Shown here: one piece after another, positions 45,280 through 54,120 of the stretch
Layout: the number at the start of each line of letters is the position of its first letter
How positions within the stretch are numbered: position 1 is the first letter of the stretch
Assembly: GCF_014154935.1 (NCBI RefSeq)
Contig: NZ_JACEHH010000059.1
Location: 1 to 56,171 of the forward strand
Direction of reading: 5' to 3'
Length of the DNA stretch: 56,171 nucleotides
Source of the DNA: Stieleria mannarensis
GTDB lineage: Bacteria; Planctomycetota; Planctomycetia; Pirellulales; Pirellulaceae
Notes under the pieces: model-generated
Databases searched by the model: none
What the model saw: the letters and a program-made list of their open reading frames with translations, nothing else
What the model was told of the DNA's origin: nothing
Program-made: the position numbers and the translations under genes

Positions 45280-46113
45280 ATGCACGTTGAAGAACATCAG
45301 GGAGCCGAGGGGCCGTCGTCGGCGGACGAAGAGCAGCAACGCAAAGCGTACGAAGAGCAGTACTGGGACAAGAAAATGTCAGGCGGAGGCAAGCTGCTTT
45401 TTCGCCGCCATTGGTACAAGCAATACAACCGCTATCTGTGGCAGAGCGTCCTTAAGGAGCTTGGCGATCTGGAGGGACGCAAAGTGCTGTTCGTCGGTTG
45501 TGGTTCCTCCGCCTCCGCCGCCAAGGATCTTGCGTCCAGGGGGGCCGATGTCTGGTGCAACGATATTTCTCCGGCATCGTTGGATCAACTGATGAAACAT
45601 CCGTTCGGCGACTTGGCCGAACGCATCCACCCGGTGGTCTCGGATGCCGAGAACACTCCCTTTGAAGATGACTTCTTCGACGCAGTCGTGGGTACCGCGA
45701 TCGTCCACCACTTGGACATTCCCAAATTCTTCGACGAAGTCCGAAGAGTTTGTCGGCCGGGCGCCCGATTCGTGTTCTCCGAACCGTTGGGAACTAATCC
45801 TTTGATCGAGTTGTTTCGTCTCGTCACGCCCAGCCTGCGTGTCCCGACGGAGCATCCGATCCGACCGAGTGATTTAAAGTACTTTCGAGAGAACTGCGAA
45901 TCGTTTCGAATGCTCGGTGAGGGGTTCCTATCGGCGCTCTCGTTTCCGGTGTTTTTTGTCGGATGGAAGTCTGCCGGACACGCTGTTTATCGAGCCACCC
46001 ATGCGGCCGAGCTGGGCTTGTTTCGAGTCCTGACGCCTGCTCGTTGGCTCGCCTGGTCTGCCATTTTTTCCGGTCAGCTGCGAGGTGAAAGGCCTGCTGC
46101 GAAGACAACTTGA
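45280..46113 (+). CDS. Class I SAM-dependent methyltransferase
   Basis: A 277-residue methyltransferase (methyltransferase-11 type). VLFVGCGSSASAAKDLASRG is the SAM loop, GADVWCNDISPASLDQL the ribose-binding acidic strand, and EDDFFDAVVGTAIVHHLDIPKFF the post-II segment. RVCRPGARFVFSEPLGTNPL follows. The C-terminus is hydrophobic (FLSALSFPVFFVGW), suggesting membrane association, as in enzymes acting on lipid-linked sugars. The ATG at 45280 has GAGGAA 7 nt upstream; the frame is open far upstream but overlaps the NodB-like gene. It is probably cotranscribed with the CapK-like gene. Confidence 0.86.
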   Translation: MHVEEHQGAEGPSSADEEQQRKAYEEQYWDKKMSGGGKLLFRRHWYKQYNRYLWQSVLKELGDLEGRKVLFVGCGSSASAAKDLASRGADVWCNDISPASLDQLMKHPFGDLAERIHPVVSDAENTPFEDDFFDAVVGTAIVHHLDIPKFFDEVRRVCRPGARFVFSEPLGTNPLIELFRLVTPSLRVPTEHPIRPSDLKYFRENCESFRMLGEGFLSALSFPVFFVGWKSAGHAVYRATHAAELGLFRVLTPARWLAWSAIFSGQLRGERPAAKTT

Positions 46114-46299
46114 CCGGCAGTTGCATACGCAAATGATTTACCCGATCGACCGTGCCGGGGCTGTAGCCGATCTTCGTCTACGCGTTCTCCGCGCTTGCCC
46201 ACCGTGTACCCCACGCTGTACGCGGTTTCTCACGCTGAAACCTCGTTACGCGAACCACGCGATCGTCCGCTCAGTACGTTCTGGAACGAATATCTCAAA

Positions 46300-47676
46300 A
46301 TGCTTCCCGTCATAGCCAGAGCGAACTACCGACTGCAGGAACGGATGCTTGGACGCAGGACGTTTGCGTTCCTCGATCAATTGGAGGAACGTCAGCGTTG
46401 GCCTCAAGACAAACTCAAACAGTTACAATTCGATCGTCTGAAGCAAATAGTGACGCATGCGTATGAAAAGACGGAGTACTGGCGGACGACGATGGAGCGG
46501 CAGGGGCTCACTCCCTCTGATCTCCGTTCATTCGATGATCTGTACAAGTTCCCTTTGCTTGACAAGGAAACCGTGCGCGCCGAACGTGAACGGATGGTTG
46601 ATCGTGAGGGGCGGCGACGTTTGATGCTGGTCCGCACCAGCGGTTCTACCAATGAAGCGCTGCAGTTCTATGCCGATTCGGATCGTGAAGCTCAGATCAA
46701 TGCCGCTCGAATTCGGGGGCACCGCTGGGTCGGGATTAACAAGGGTGATCGCGAGATGTACTTCTGGGGCTCGCCGATCGAGCTGAGCAAGCAGGATCAC
46801 ATCAAGCGTTTCCGCGATTGGTTGATCAACGACGGGTTGACCAACGGTTTCGAGATCAAGCCCGAATTGGTCAAACAATACTTTGAATACTGGATGCGAT
46901 GGCGTCCCAAGTGCATTTTTGGGTATCCCAACAGCCTGATGTTGATGGCACTGATGTCGCAGCCACAAGATCTGGACCTCACGGCGCTGGTCCCTCGGGG
47001 ATTAGAAGTGATCTGCACGACATCGGAAATGTTGACCGACGTTGATCGCGATCGGATCAGCAAAGCATTCGGCGTGCCCGTTTTCGATTCGTATGGGTTG
47101 CGCGAGGCGGGGCTGATCGGACACGAGTGCAAGCACCAGGTCATGCACACGATGGATGATCAGCTCCTGCTGGAAACCATTGATCCGCAAACGTCGGAAC
47201 CGACCGAAGGGGAAGGCGAGTTGGTCGTCACCAGCATTTACAGCACCGTGATGCCGATGATTCGCTACCGTACCGGAGATGTAGTGACGTTGTCATCAGA
47301 GCCATGCCGATGTGGCCTGAGCTTGAACCGTCTGAAGATCAGCGGGGGACGCGTTGCCGATTTCGTGATCACGACCGACGGCCGCTGGATTCCGGGATAC
47401 GCATTCATCTACATCTGTCGTTCGGTGCCAGGAGTGATCAAGTTCCAGGTGAGACAGGATCGGCCGGGCGAGATTCGCGTTGTTGTCGCAACCGACCATC
47501 AGTTTCCAAATGACGGCATTGAGCAAATCGCTAGCCAAGCTCGTGATCGGCTGCAAAGCGAGGATCGCGTGACCGTCGAAGTGGTCGAGGATATCCAGCC
47601 AGCCCGATCCGGCAAGTATCGGCCCGTCGTCAGCCGTGTCGCCGAACAGGCTTTGGCCCAGGCGAATGAATCATGA
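46300..47676 (+). CDS. CapK/PaaK-like adenylate-forming enzyme
   Basis: A phenylacetate-CoA ligase-like (PaaK/CapK) enzyme, 458 residues from ATG 46300. MLPVIARANYRLQERMLGRR is a family-like start, and an in-frame TTG at 46195 would add 35 residues of poor quality. LVRTSGSTNEALQFYADS (about 111-128) is the AMP-binding loop. DSYGLREAGLIGHEC, MIRYRTGDVVTLS and the C-terminal SGRVADF-type segment (ISGGRVADFVI) follow. CapK-type enzymes occur in many capsule loci, and their substrate is not settled. It could activate a carboxylate to be attached to a sugar, and may work with the ATP-grasp proteins. The stop overlaps the next start (ATGA). Confidence 0.87.
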   Translation: MLPVIARANYRLQERMLGRRTFAFLDQLEERQRWPQDKLKQLQFDRLKQIVTHAYEKTEYWRTTMERQGLTPSDLRSFDDLYKFPLLDKETVRAERERMVDREGRRRLMLVRTSGSTNEALQFYADSDREAQINAARIRGHRWVGINKGDREMYFWGSPIELSKQDHIKRFRDWLINDGLTNGFEIKPELVKQYFEYWMRWRPKCIFGYPNSLMLMALMSQPQDLDLTALVPRGLEVICTTSEMLTDVDRDRISKAFGVPVFDSYGLREAGLIGHECKHQVMHTMDDQLLLETIDPQTSEPTEGEGELVVTSIYSTVMPMIRYRTGDVVTLSSEPCRCGLSLNRLKISGGRVADFVITTDGRWIPGYAFIYICRSVPGVIKFQVRQDRPGEIRVVVATDHQFPNDGIEQIASQARDRLQSEDRVTVEVVEDIQPARSGKYRPVVSRVAEQALAQANES

Positions 47677-49370
47677 ACAGCCGCAACACCGCTGAAGGCA
47701 ATCGTCCGATGTTGGTTGATCTTGCGATCGGCCTGGGGCTCATTGTGACGGCGTTGGTAATCGCACTGTTTGATCTGCAGCATTCGGGTGAACAATGGCT
47801 TGAAGATGGGCCGCGATACTGCAACAACGCAGCCATGATGCGGGATTGGATGGTTGCCGGAAGCTGGTCCGATCCGATCGGGTTTGCGAAACAGAATTAC
47901 GCGCAATACCCGGCACACAGCGTCCCCTTTCATCCCCCGGGTTACGCGTTCCTGCTGGGGGCGTGGTTTCTGGCGATTGGGATGTCGTATGCATCAGCGC
48001 GGATCTTCGTTGCGCTCTGCTTGGGGGTATCGGCATGCTGCTTTTATGGAATACTTCGACAGCAACGTTTGACACCGTGGATGGCCGGCGCGGCGTCGTT
48101 GCTTTTCGCCTCCTCGCCCGAGGTTAGTCGGTGGAGCCGGACTGTCATGTCTGAAATCCCAGGCATGTTATTCATCCTTGCCGGGACTTTCTGTTTCGTT
48201 CGCGCAGTCAATACGAATCGAGGAAGGTGGTTTTGGCTTGCTTTTGTGATGGCAGAATTCGCTTTCTTCTGCCGAGTCACCACGGCGGGCGTCTTGCCCG
48301 CATGGATGCTTTATCTGTTGATCACCAAGGGATTTCGGCGAACGGTATCGATCCATGTCGTGCTTCCCGCGTTGATCTTTCTTTTGATCAGTGGCAGCTG
48401 GGTCAAGTTTGCAAGTGCTTACGCTAGTTACGAGGTAGGGCAAGTCTTCGGAAACGGATTAATGGCCTACGCAGCAGCAGGCAATCTTACCATCTGGTTC
48501 TATGAACTGCCGGGGATGGTCGGCGGAGTAGCACTTCTTGCGGCAGTGCTGGGTGGTCTGCTGGCGATTCGGAATCCAAGGTCACGATGCAGTGCTTCTC
48601 TCTGGATTGCTTGGATCTTATGTTGTTACGGGTTTCAGGTTGCCCAGTTGATGCATTTTGAATCACGTTACTTTATCTTCGCAGTCCCTGCAGTTTGTGC
48701 GTTGGTTGGCGGCTTGCTGCTGCAATTGAACCGGTCACCTCGGTGGCGTTTGGTAGCGGGGATTGTCATCGCTAGTGCAGTGGTTCGAAACGCGGTCGCG
48801 GTCTATCACGCGCCTCGGGGTTTGCAAGGTTTCGAGGCGGTCGCTGCTCAGTTGGCAATCCAGGACGATCCGGGAAATGTTTTGGTTTCTTGCTGGTCCG
48901 ATTCAGACTTGGTTTTCCGATACCGCTGTCACACGCAGCAGCATTCTCGACAATTGATTCGCGGAGATCGCGTCCTGGCGGTTCGCCTGCCTTACTATGC
49001 CCAGGTTGCTCCGAAAGTGTTGGCTGAGAATGCTGAAGATGTGCTTGACACGATTCGCAGGGGCCGAATTCGCTATGTCGTAACAAGTCCACCCAGCTAC
49101 CCGTCTGGTTCCAAACACGACCGAAGACACGCTGATATGGTTTTGTTGCACACCGCGGCGCTGACGGAGAACACTCAATTCTCATTGATCCAGCGTTTTC
49201 CGGTGACCCTGGACTTCGGCAGCCACCGCGTTGAAGAAGCATTTTTATGGCGCTATGAAGGCGAATTGCCTGCCGGACCTAGCGAATTGCCCGTGTGGAT
49301 TCCCACCGCAAAGTTGAACGCGAAACAGGTAGGGGCGGACGAGAAAGTCGGACAGGAGCGAGCAGGATGA
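47673..49370 (+). CDS. GT39/ArnT-like membrane glycosyltransferase
   Basis: A polytopic membrane protein of 565 residues, likely a GT-C transferase using a polyprenyl-phosphate sugar. The first periplasmic loop holds WLEDGPRYCNNAAMMRDW with acidic residues near the predicted active site. HPPGYAFLLGAWFL is the conserved PPGY-type motif. SPEVSRWSRTVMSEIPGMLF is the second loop, typical of the ArnT/PMT group. About ten helices follow, then a soluble C-terminal region. The donor is probably made by the GT2 enzyme encoded next (4-nt ATGA overlap), as in GtrA/GtrB and ArnC/ArnT pairs. Confidence 0.86.
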   Translation: MNSRNTAEGNRPMLVDLAIGLGLIVTALVIALFDLQHSGEQWLEDGPRYCNNAAMMRDWMVAGSWSDPIGFAKQNYAQYPAHSVPFHPPGYAFLLGAWFLAIGMSYASARIFVALCLGVSACCFYGILRQQRLTPWMAGAASLLFASSPEVSRWSRTVMSEIPGMLFILAGTFCFVRAVNTNRGRWFWLAFVMAEFAFFCRVTTAGVLPAWMLYLLITKGFRRTVSIHVVLPALIFLLISGSWVKFASAYASYEVGQVFGNGLMAYAAAGNLTIWFYELPGMVGGVALLAAVLGGLLAIRNPRSRCSASLWIAWILCCYGFQVAQLMHFESRYFIFAVPAVCALVGGLLLQLNRSPRWRLVAGIVIASAVVRNAVAVYHAPRGLQGFEAVAAQLAIQDDPGNVLVSCWSDSDLVFRYRCHTQQHSRQLIRGDRVLAVRLPYYAQVAPKVLAENAEDVLDTIRRGRIRYVVTSPPSYPSGSKHDRRHADMVLLHTAALTENTQFSLIQRFPVTLDFGSHRVEEAFLWRYEGELPAGPSELPVWIPTAKLNAKQVGADEKVGQERAG

Positions 49371-50395
49371 ATCAATTGAACAGGACGCGCCCGATGCGAC
49401 CGAGATTAACCCTGATCGTGCCGGTCTACAATGAGGAGGATGCGATTGAGCCGTTCCTAAGTAGCGTGTCGGAGAAGCTTGGTGGCGTCGCCTCTGACTT
49501 GGAGATCCTATTCGTCAACGATGGATCCACTGACAGCACCATCGTTGTTTTGCGGGAAATTTCGAAACGCGACGACCGCATTCGGATCATCGACTTCGCA
49601 AGGAATTTTGGGAAAGAAGCGGCGCTCACTGCAGGACTCGATTTTGCCTCGGGAGATGTTGTCGTGCCGATCGACGTTGACTTACAAGATCCGCCAGAAC
49701 TGATTCCTACCTTTCTGGATAAGTGGCGGGAAGGGTACGACGTGGTTTACGGGGTCCGTAGGAGCCGAGCAGGAGACAGCAGGGCAAAAAGGATCACAGC
49801 CGGCGCGTTCTATCGTGCGTTCAGCAAACTCAGCAAGACCGATATTCCGCAAAACGTTGGTGATTTTCGCTTGATGGACAAGCGTGTGGTCGTGGCTTTG
49901 CGGTCGCTGAGAGAACGCAATCGATTCATGAAGGGATTGTTCGCATGGACCGGTTTTCGGTCGATCGGTGTGCCCTACGAGCGTCCTTCGCGGAAAGTCG
50001 GGGTGACGAAATGGGGATGGTGGAAACTCTGGAATTTTGCGCTCGACGGGTTCGTCAGTTTTTCCACCGTGCCGCTTCGCATCTGGAGTTACATCGGAGG
50101 ATGCGTGGCCAGTTTAGCGTTTCTGTATGCGACGATTATCATCATCCGTGTCTTGCTGTATGGCATCGATGTCCCGGGGTACGCGTCACTGCTGACGGTT
50201 GTCCTGTTCTTGGGAGGGATGCAGCTCCTTTCCATTGGCATTATCGGCGAATACATTGCGAGACTGTTTGAAGAGACCAAGCAACGTCCGATCTACATCG
50301 TCGGCGACGTGTACCAAGGTAACTCCATTGCCACACGCTATGACAGGGTGGATCGTCGGGCCAGCGTCTCGCTTCCTGAATCACGAGGCCATTGA
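49367..50395 (+). CDS. Polyprenyl-phosphate glycosyltransferase (GT2, GtrB/DPM1-like)
   Basis: This enzyme makes a polyprenyl-phosphate sugar from a nucleotide sugar. The 342-residue protein has LIVPVYNEEDAIEPFL, ILFVNDGSTDSTI, ARNFGKEAALTAGLDFASGD, VPIDVDLQDPPELIP (the DxD site), GVRRSRAGDS, QNVGDFRLMDKRVV and PYERPSRKVGVTKWGWWKL. Two C-terminal membrane helices (about 235-300) and a short tail complete the GtrB pattern. ATG 49367 overlaps the previous stop (ATGA), with GGAG about 9 nt upstream. Together with the GT39-like protein it could modify the polymer with a side-chain sugar. Confidence 0.91.
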   Translation: MNQLNRTRPMRPRLTLIVPVYNEEDAIEPFLSSVSEKLGGVASDLEILFVNDGSTDSTIVVLREISKRDDRIRIIDFARNFGKEAALTAGLDFASGDVVVPIDVDLQDPPELIPTFLDKWREGYDVVYGVRRSRAGDSRAKRITAGAFYRAFSKLSKTDIPQNVGDFRLMDKRVVVALRSLRERNRFMKGLFAWTGFRSIGVPYERPSRKVGVTKWGWWKLWNFALDGFVSFSTVPLRIWSYIGGCVASLAFLYATIIIIRVLLYGIDVPGYASLLTVVLFLGGMQLLSIGIIGEYIARLFEETKQRPIYIVGDVYQGNSIATRYDRVDRRASVSLPESRGH

Positions 50396-50613
50396 TTGGT
50401 CGACTTGTGGTTCAGGGCTAGTTGAGATAAGTGTCTCAAGCGAGAGCTGAAACAACGACATCAGTCGAACTGTGATTTCAACTGCGCAAGCGAGTGCGCA
50501 TGTCCCAGAATTCAGGAATTGTGTTTTTCTTTCGCTGACGAGACAAACGCGCGTCGAGTAAAAATGCAAAAACACTGTCAATTTTCACCTTGCTATCGGA
50601 AACATGTATCCGA

Positions 50614-51597
50614 ATGTGCGTCGCGCCAGATTTCAGTGTAATCATTACGTCCCGAAACAGGCCCGTCATGGTCGAACGAGCTGTCCAGTCGGTGTTGTGT
50701 CAATCACACAACTCCTTCGAGGTGCTTGTCGTAAACGATGGATCTGACGGTGAGAACGAGGAAGCTTATCAGCGGTTGGCTGAAAAATATCGCGGGAAGG
50801 TCGTCTTTCTGGATCTTGACCAGACACTAAGTGGTCACGGCCAATGCTACGCAGTGAACGTCGGAGCCCACCATGCCTCAGGGAAATTCCTAGGGTTCTT
50901 AGACGACGACGACTTCTGGATTGATGACACGCATCTCGCAAGGGTCAGCAACATAATTGCTGCGAGTCGCGGATCGGTGGATGTGGTACTATCGAATCAA
51001 CAATCCTGCAGCAACGGCGACATAAGACTTGGTTGGCTGGCCGGCGTTGAATATTACGCGAGGGAAAAGTTAAAAGCAGATCAATTTGGCGCTTATGAGG
51101 TCACTGCAAAAGATCTTATGTCCTGTGGAGGATTTGGCCATCCTAATGCGATGATTGTCAAACATACCCTATTTGACGCGATTGGTGGATTTGATCGGCA
51201 TCTTAGGTGCCAAACGGATCGCGACTTCTATGTGAGGATTGTCGACAAGGCCAAGAAAATCGCATATTCACCTGCTGTCACCGCACAGCATAGTGTCCCG
51301 GATAAATCGAAATCCGCCAATGTGTCGACTGGCACCCCCGATGACATTAAGCTGCTCGCGCGCCTCTACTATCAAAACAAGGCGATCATGTTCTCGGAGA
51401 AACGCGAAGTGAGATTCGCAGCGAGAAAGCACAAAGCATATACGCTTAAACGCATTGCAAGGTCCCGGCGGTTGCAACACGACTACCATACTGCATCGCA
51501 TTATGCAGGTCAGGCACTGATGGTTGACTTTTCGTTGAAGTGGCTCGTCTACTACATGGACACTCAAGTTCGGTGTTGGTTCGCTCGTTCACGTTGA
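50614..51597 (+). CDS. Glycosyltransferase family 2
   Basis: A GT-A fold transferase of 327 residues. FSVIITSRNRPVMVERAVQSVLCQS is the N-terminal nucleotide-binding strand. FEVLVVNDGSDG and KFLGFLDDDDFWIDD (DxD site) follow. HPNAMIVKHTLFDAIGGFDRHLRCQTDRDFYVR gives the acceptor-side motifs with the ED-type acidic pair. The C-terminal 90 residues are basic and helical. ATG 50614 is chosen over a TTG at 50590. It stands alone, with 218 nt before and 335 nt after it, so it may be a later addition to the locus. Confidence 0.88.
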   Translation: MCVAPDFSVIITSRNRPVMVERAVQSVLCQSHNSFEVLVVNDGSDGENEEAYQRLAEKYRGKVVFLDLDQTLSGHGQCYAVNVGAHHASGKFLGFLDDDDFWIDDTHLARVSNIIAASRGSVDVVLSNQQSCSNGDIRLGWLAGVEYYAREKLKADQFGAYEVTAKDLMSCGGFGHPNAMIVKHTLFDAIGGFDRHLRCQTDRDFYVRIVDKAKKIAYSPAVTAQHSVPDKSKSANVSTGTPDDIKLLARLYYQNKAIMFSEKREVRFAARKHKAYTLKRIARSRRLQHDYHTASHYAGQALMVDFSLKWLVYYMDTQVRCWFARSR

Positions 51598-51932
51598 CCG
51601 ACTTCGCTTCTCGAACGAAATCGCCAACAAGGTCGAAGTGCGACGCACTTCCCAACGGTCCGGCGTGAGTGTTGTCGGCGGGGTCTAAGCGCAGGGGCAA
51701 GGCAATATGCCCGGGGAGGGTGTTGCGCCGCAGCCCTCAAATTCGTCGTGCCCCGCAAATGGCGACTCGTTCTTCCCTGGGATGATGCGTGGTGGTTTAG
51801 TCCACGCTCGACGAAGAATTGTGACTGGCTAAGGTAAATAGGTGCTTTACTAACAGCCTGCTAGCTTTCTAGGCGAGAAAGCATGCATCCTAACCGCTAC
51901 CAAAACAAAGCAAACGCGACTTCCCGAGAACA
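51598..51932. other. Spacer with three hairpins
   Basis: 335 bp without a gene. Three perfect stems are visible: GAAGTGC/GCACTTC at 51635-51651 (3-nt loop), GCGTGG/CCACGC at 51786-51806, and GCTTTCT/AGAAAGC at 51864-51882 (5-nt loop). None is followed by a T-run. The first may end the upstream transcript; the third lies 50 nt before the next ATG and could act in its leader. Confidence 0.45.
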
Positions 51933-52754
51933 ATGTGCGACCTAACAAACGGCCTTGATCGCCCCTGCGGTGACATCACCATCCTGCTTGCCTCGTCTCC
52001 CATCCCCTCGCACCCGTCAACTCGGCTGATCTCCTCGGTACTCAGCTCGCTGCGATTCATCAAAGACCTTAAGAAGGACACGAAGGTATTGATTGCCCAA
52101 GACGGATGCGATGACTCCGACGTACTGCCAACGTACGACAGGTATCTGCACAAATTGGAGCGTCTATTAGACCGCAGTCCGCTCAATTCACGCATCGTCC
52201 GCAACCCAATACGAGGGCACCTGACAGGAAATATTCGGAACGCGATTCAATTCGTAGACACAAAGTACGTGCTAATGCTTCAGCATGACTTGCCGTTTGT
52301 CACCGAGTTCGAAATCTATCCTGTAATAGAGGACATGGAAGCTACCCCCTCATTTAAGCATATACGCTTTAATCGAAGGAGCAATGTGAAGGCCAAGTGG
52401 GATGCCCAGAGCGATCTGTTTGGAAAGCAGATGCAGGGCAAAAACTGCACATACACACGAACAGGTGCGTGGTCGGATCAAAACCATCTTTCAACCGTGG
52501 ACTACTACAAAACTATTGTGTTGAGCGAAGTGAGTGATGGGACCTTCATGGAGAGCGTCCTGAACGAGCGGTCCCACCGTGACCACGAACGATACGGGAC
52601 ATACATCTACGGAGGCGTGGGGCACCCGGCTATGATCCGGCACATCCGAGGGCGAAATTCAAGTCGGTATGCTGCTAAGGACCAGTTTGCTATATGTTGC
52701 GATCTGTTCGGGAGGGGAGTTCGGAAAATCAGCAAAGGGCTCCGGGGGACTTGA
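51933..52754 (+). CDS. Divergent glycosyltransferase-like protein (GT-A type)
   Basis: A 273-residue protein. TRLISSVLSSLRFIKDL and VLIAQDGCDDSDVLPTY resemble the start of GT2 enzymes. NIRNAIQFVDTKYVLMLQHDLPFV has a QHD in the position of DxD. HIRFNRRSNVKAKWD and TGAWSDQNHLSTVDYY follow, and a basic C-terminus ends the protein. The overall plan fits a GT-A transferase, but the family is not one I recognise with confidence. It is flanked by spacers of 335 and 229 nt. Confidence 0.68.
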   Translation: MCDLTNGLDRPCGDITILLASSPIPSHPSTRLISSVLSSLRFIKDLKKDTKVLIAQDGCDDSDVLPTYDRYLHKLERLLDRSPLNSRIVRNPIRGHLTGNIRNAIQFVDTKYVLMLQHDLPFVTEFEIYPVIEDMEATPSFKHIRFNRRSNVKAKWDAQSDLFGKQMQGKNCTYTRTGAWSDQNHLSTVDYYKTIVLSEVSDGTFMESVLNERSHRDHERYGTYIYGGVGHPAMIRHIRGRNSSRYAAKDQFAICCDLFGRGVRKISKGLRGT

Positions 52755-52983
52755 TGTGGTGCGATCGTCACCGGTGGTTATTTTTACTTTACGTCAGTGG
52801 ATAGCGATAGGTCGAATTGGTTTTCGGACTGACAGGGCGGAAGCAGAGTGTAGCGAAAGAAGGTGCACGCTGGTTTCCCCGCTTTGAAATGGCCATGGCT
52901 TTATAAGAGTCATGCTGGATCGATACATACTTTAAGTCGCGCTACGACATACCTACCATACTTGCTTGCAATAGAGTTGCTCC

Positions 52984-53877
52984 ATGGCAAACAATTCCAG
53001 TCGCCTGTATCTTAAGGCAAAGCGCGCACTGTCGAGGATGGGTGCGAGTGCAGTGCCTGGTCGTCAGTTTATTTTTTGCGCCTCTACCGGCCGGAGCGGA
53101 ACACATACGCTGCGTCGCATATTCGAGCAAGTGCCCGGGGTCTGGGCGGAGCACGAGCCGTGGCCACGTTGCAACGGTGAGCTTCTTGAGAAATGGAATT
53201 CTGGGCGGGCAGATGATGAAGAGTTTTTCCGCGATCAAATCCGCTACTACAAGGTCCCTCGCATCATTTTTCGTGCAGGACTTGCTCCAGTCTATCTTGA
53301 AGCGAATCATCAGTTCATCAAGTCCTTTGCGGACGAGGCGGCGGAGTCGCTCGGCGGCAGGTTGAAGGTTGTAGTCTTGCGGCGATCTCCGATCGCAGTC
53401 GCAGCGAGCATGACGGGGCGGGGGGATGTACCGGGGACAGATAGGGGTAATGTATGGAATTTGAAACCCGACTGGCCGAAGAACTTGATTCAAGTCAATG
53501 AGTTGCTAACAAGTGAACGTTACTCGCATGCGTTCTATCGGTGTATTTGGTACTGTTTTGAAGTTGAGGCAAGAATTCAGCGGTTTCAGGAGAAATACCC
53601 TTCCGTTGAAACATTCGAATTGGAAACAGGTGACCTCAACAAGAGGGAAGATGTACTGAGACTGGCGGAGTGGATGGGGGTGTCGAAGAAAGGCATGGCG
53701 CATTTGAAGCACTCTTTTGCACCTCGCAAGGAGGATGCAAGCCATCGTACCCCCACAGTCCCTGAGGAAATCGATATTGCCGAATTGCGTAGCTTTTACG
53801 AAGGGCTCAATTCACGATTGGCACGCCCGTTGCCCGTTGATCTGGTGGTGAATGAACTGAAGCTGCAGCAGCGTTGA
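52984..53877 (+). CDS. Sulfotransferase family protein
   Basis: A 297-residue sulfotransferase. FIFCASTGRSGTHTLRRIF (29-47) is the PAPS-binding loop with the conserved RSGT. KVVVLRRSPIAVAASM (about 127-142) is the 3'-phosphate strand with Arg and Ser. YRCIWYCFEVEARIQRFQEKYP and the late WMGVSKKGMAHLKHSFAPRK fit the carbohydrate sulfotransferase pattern. It is unrelated in detail to the product at 30424, so the locus has two different sulfotransferase-like proteins. PAPS synthesis genes are not nearby and must be elsewhere. Confidence 0.84.
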   Translation: MANNSSRLYLKAKRALSRMGASAVPGRQFIFCASTGRSGTHTLRRIFEQVPGVWAEHEPWPRCNGELLEKWNSGRADDEEFFRDQIRYYKVPRIIFRAGLAPVYLEANHQFIKSFADEAAESLGGRLKVVVLRRSPIAVAASMTGRGDVPGTDRGNVWNLKPDWPKNLIQVNELLTSERYSHAFYRCIWYCFEVEARIQRFQEKYPSVETFELETGDLNKREDVLRLAEWMGVSKKGMAHLKHSFAPRKEDASHRTPTVPEEIDIAELRSFYEGLNSRLARPLPVDLVVNELKLQQR

Positions 53878-54120
53878 TGCCTCATTAAATCTGGACATGC
53901 TGTGCCTTGGGAGCAAACGAAATTTGCAGTGTTGAGGCGTCCGCCGTGCGGAATGGTCGTTGGTGTAGTGACAGAATGTCGGTCTAGCCAGTCTTGCGTT
54001 GGCGGCATGCTGGAATTGTGAAGGCCCTGATTTGCAGTGCCCGCCGCGTATTGCCGGATGTCTGATTGGATCGCAAGGCGAGGTTATGGCTGTCGCTTCA
54101 AAGAATTTGAGAATGCCGAT

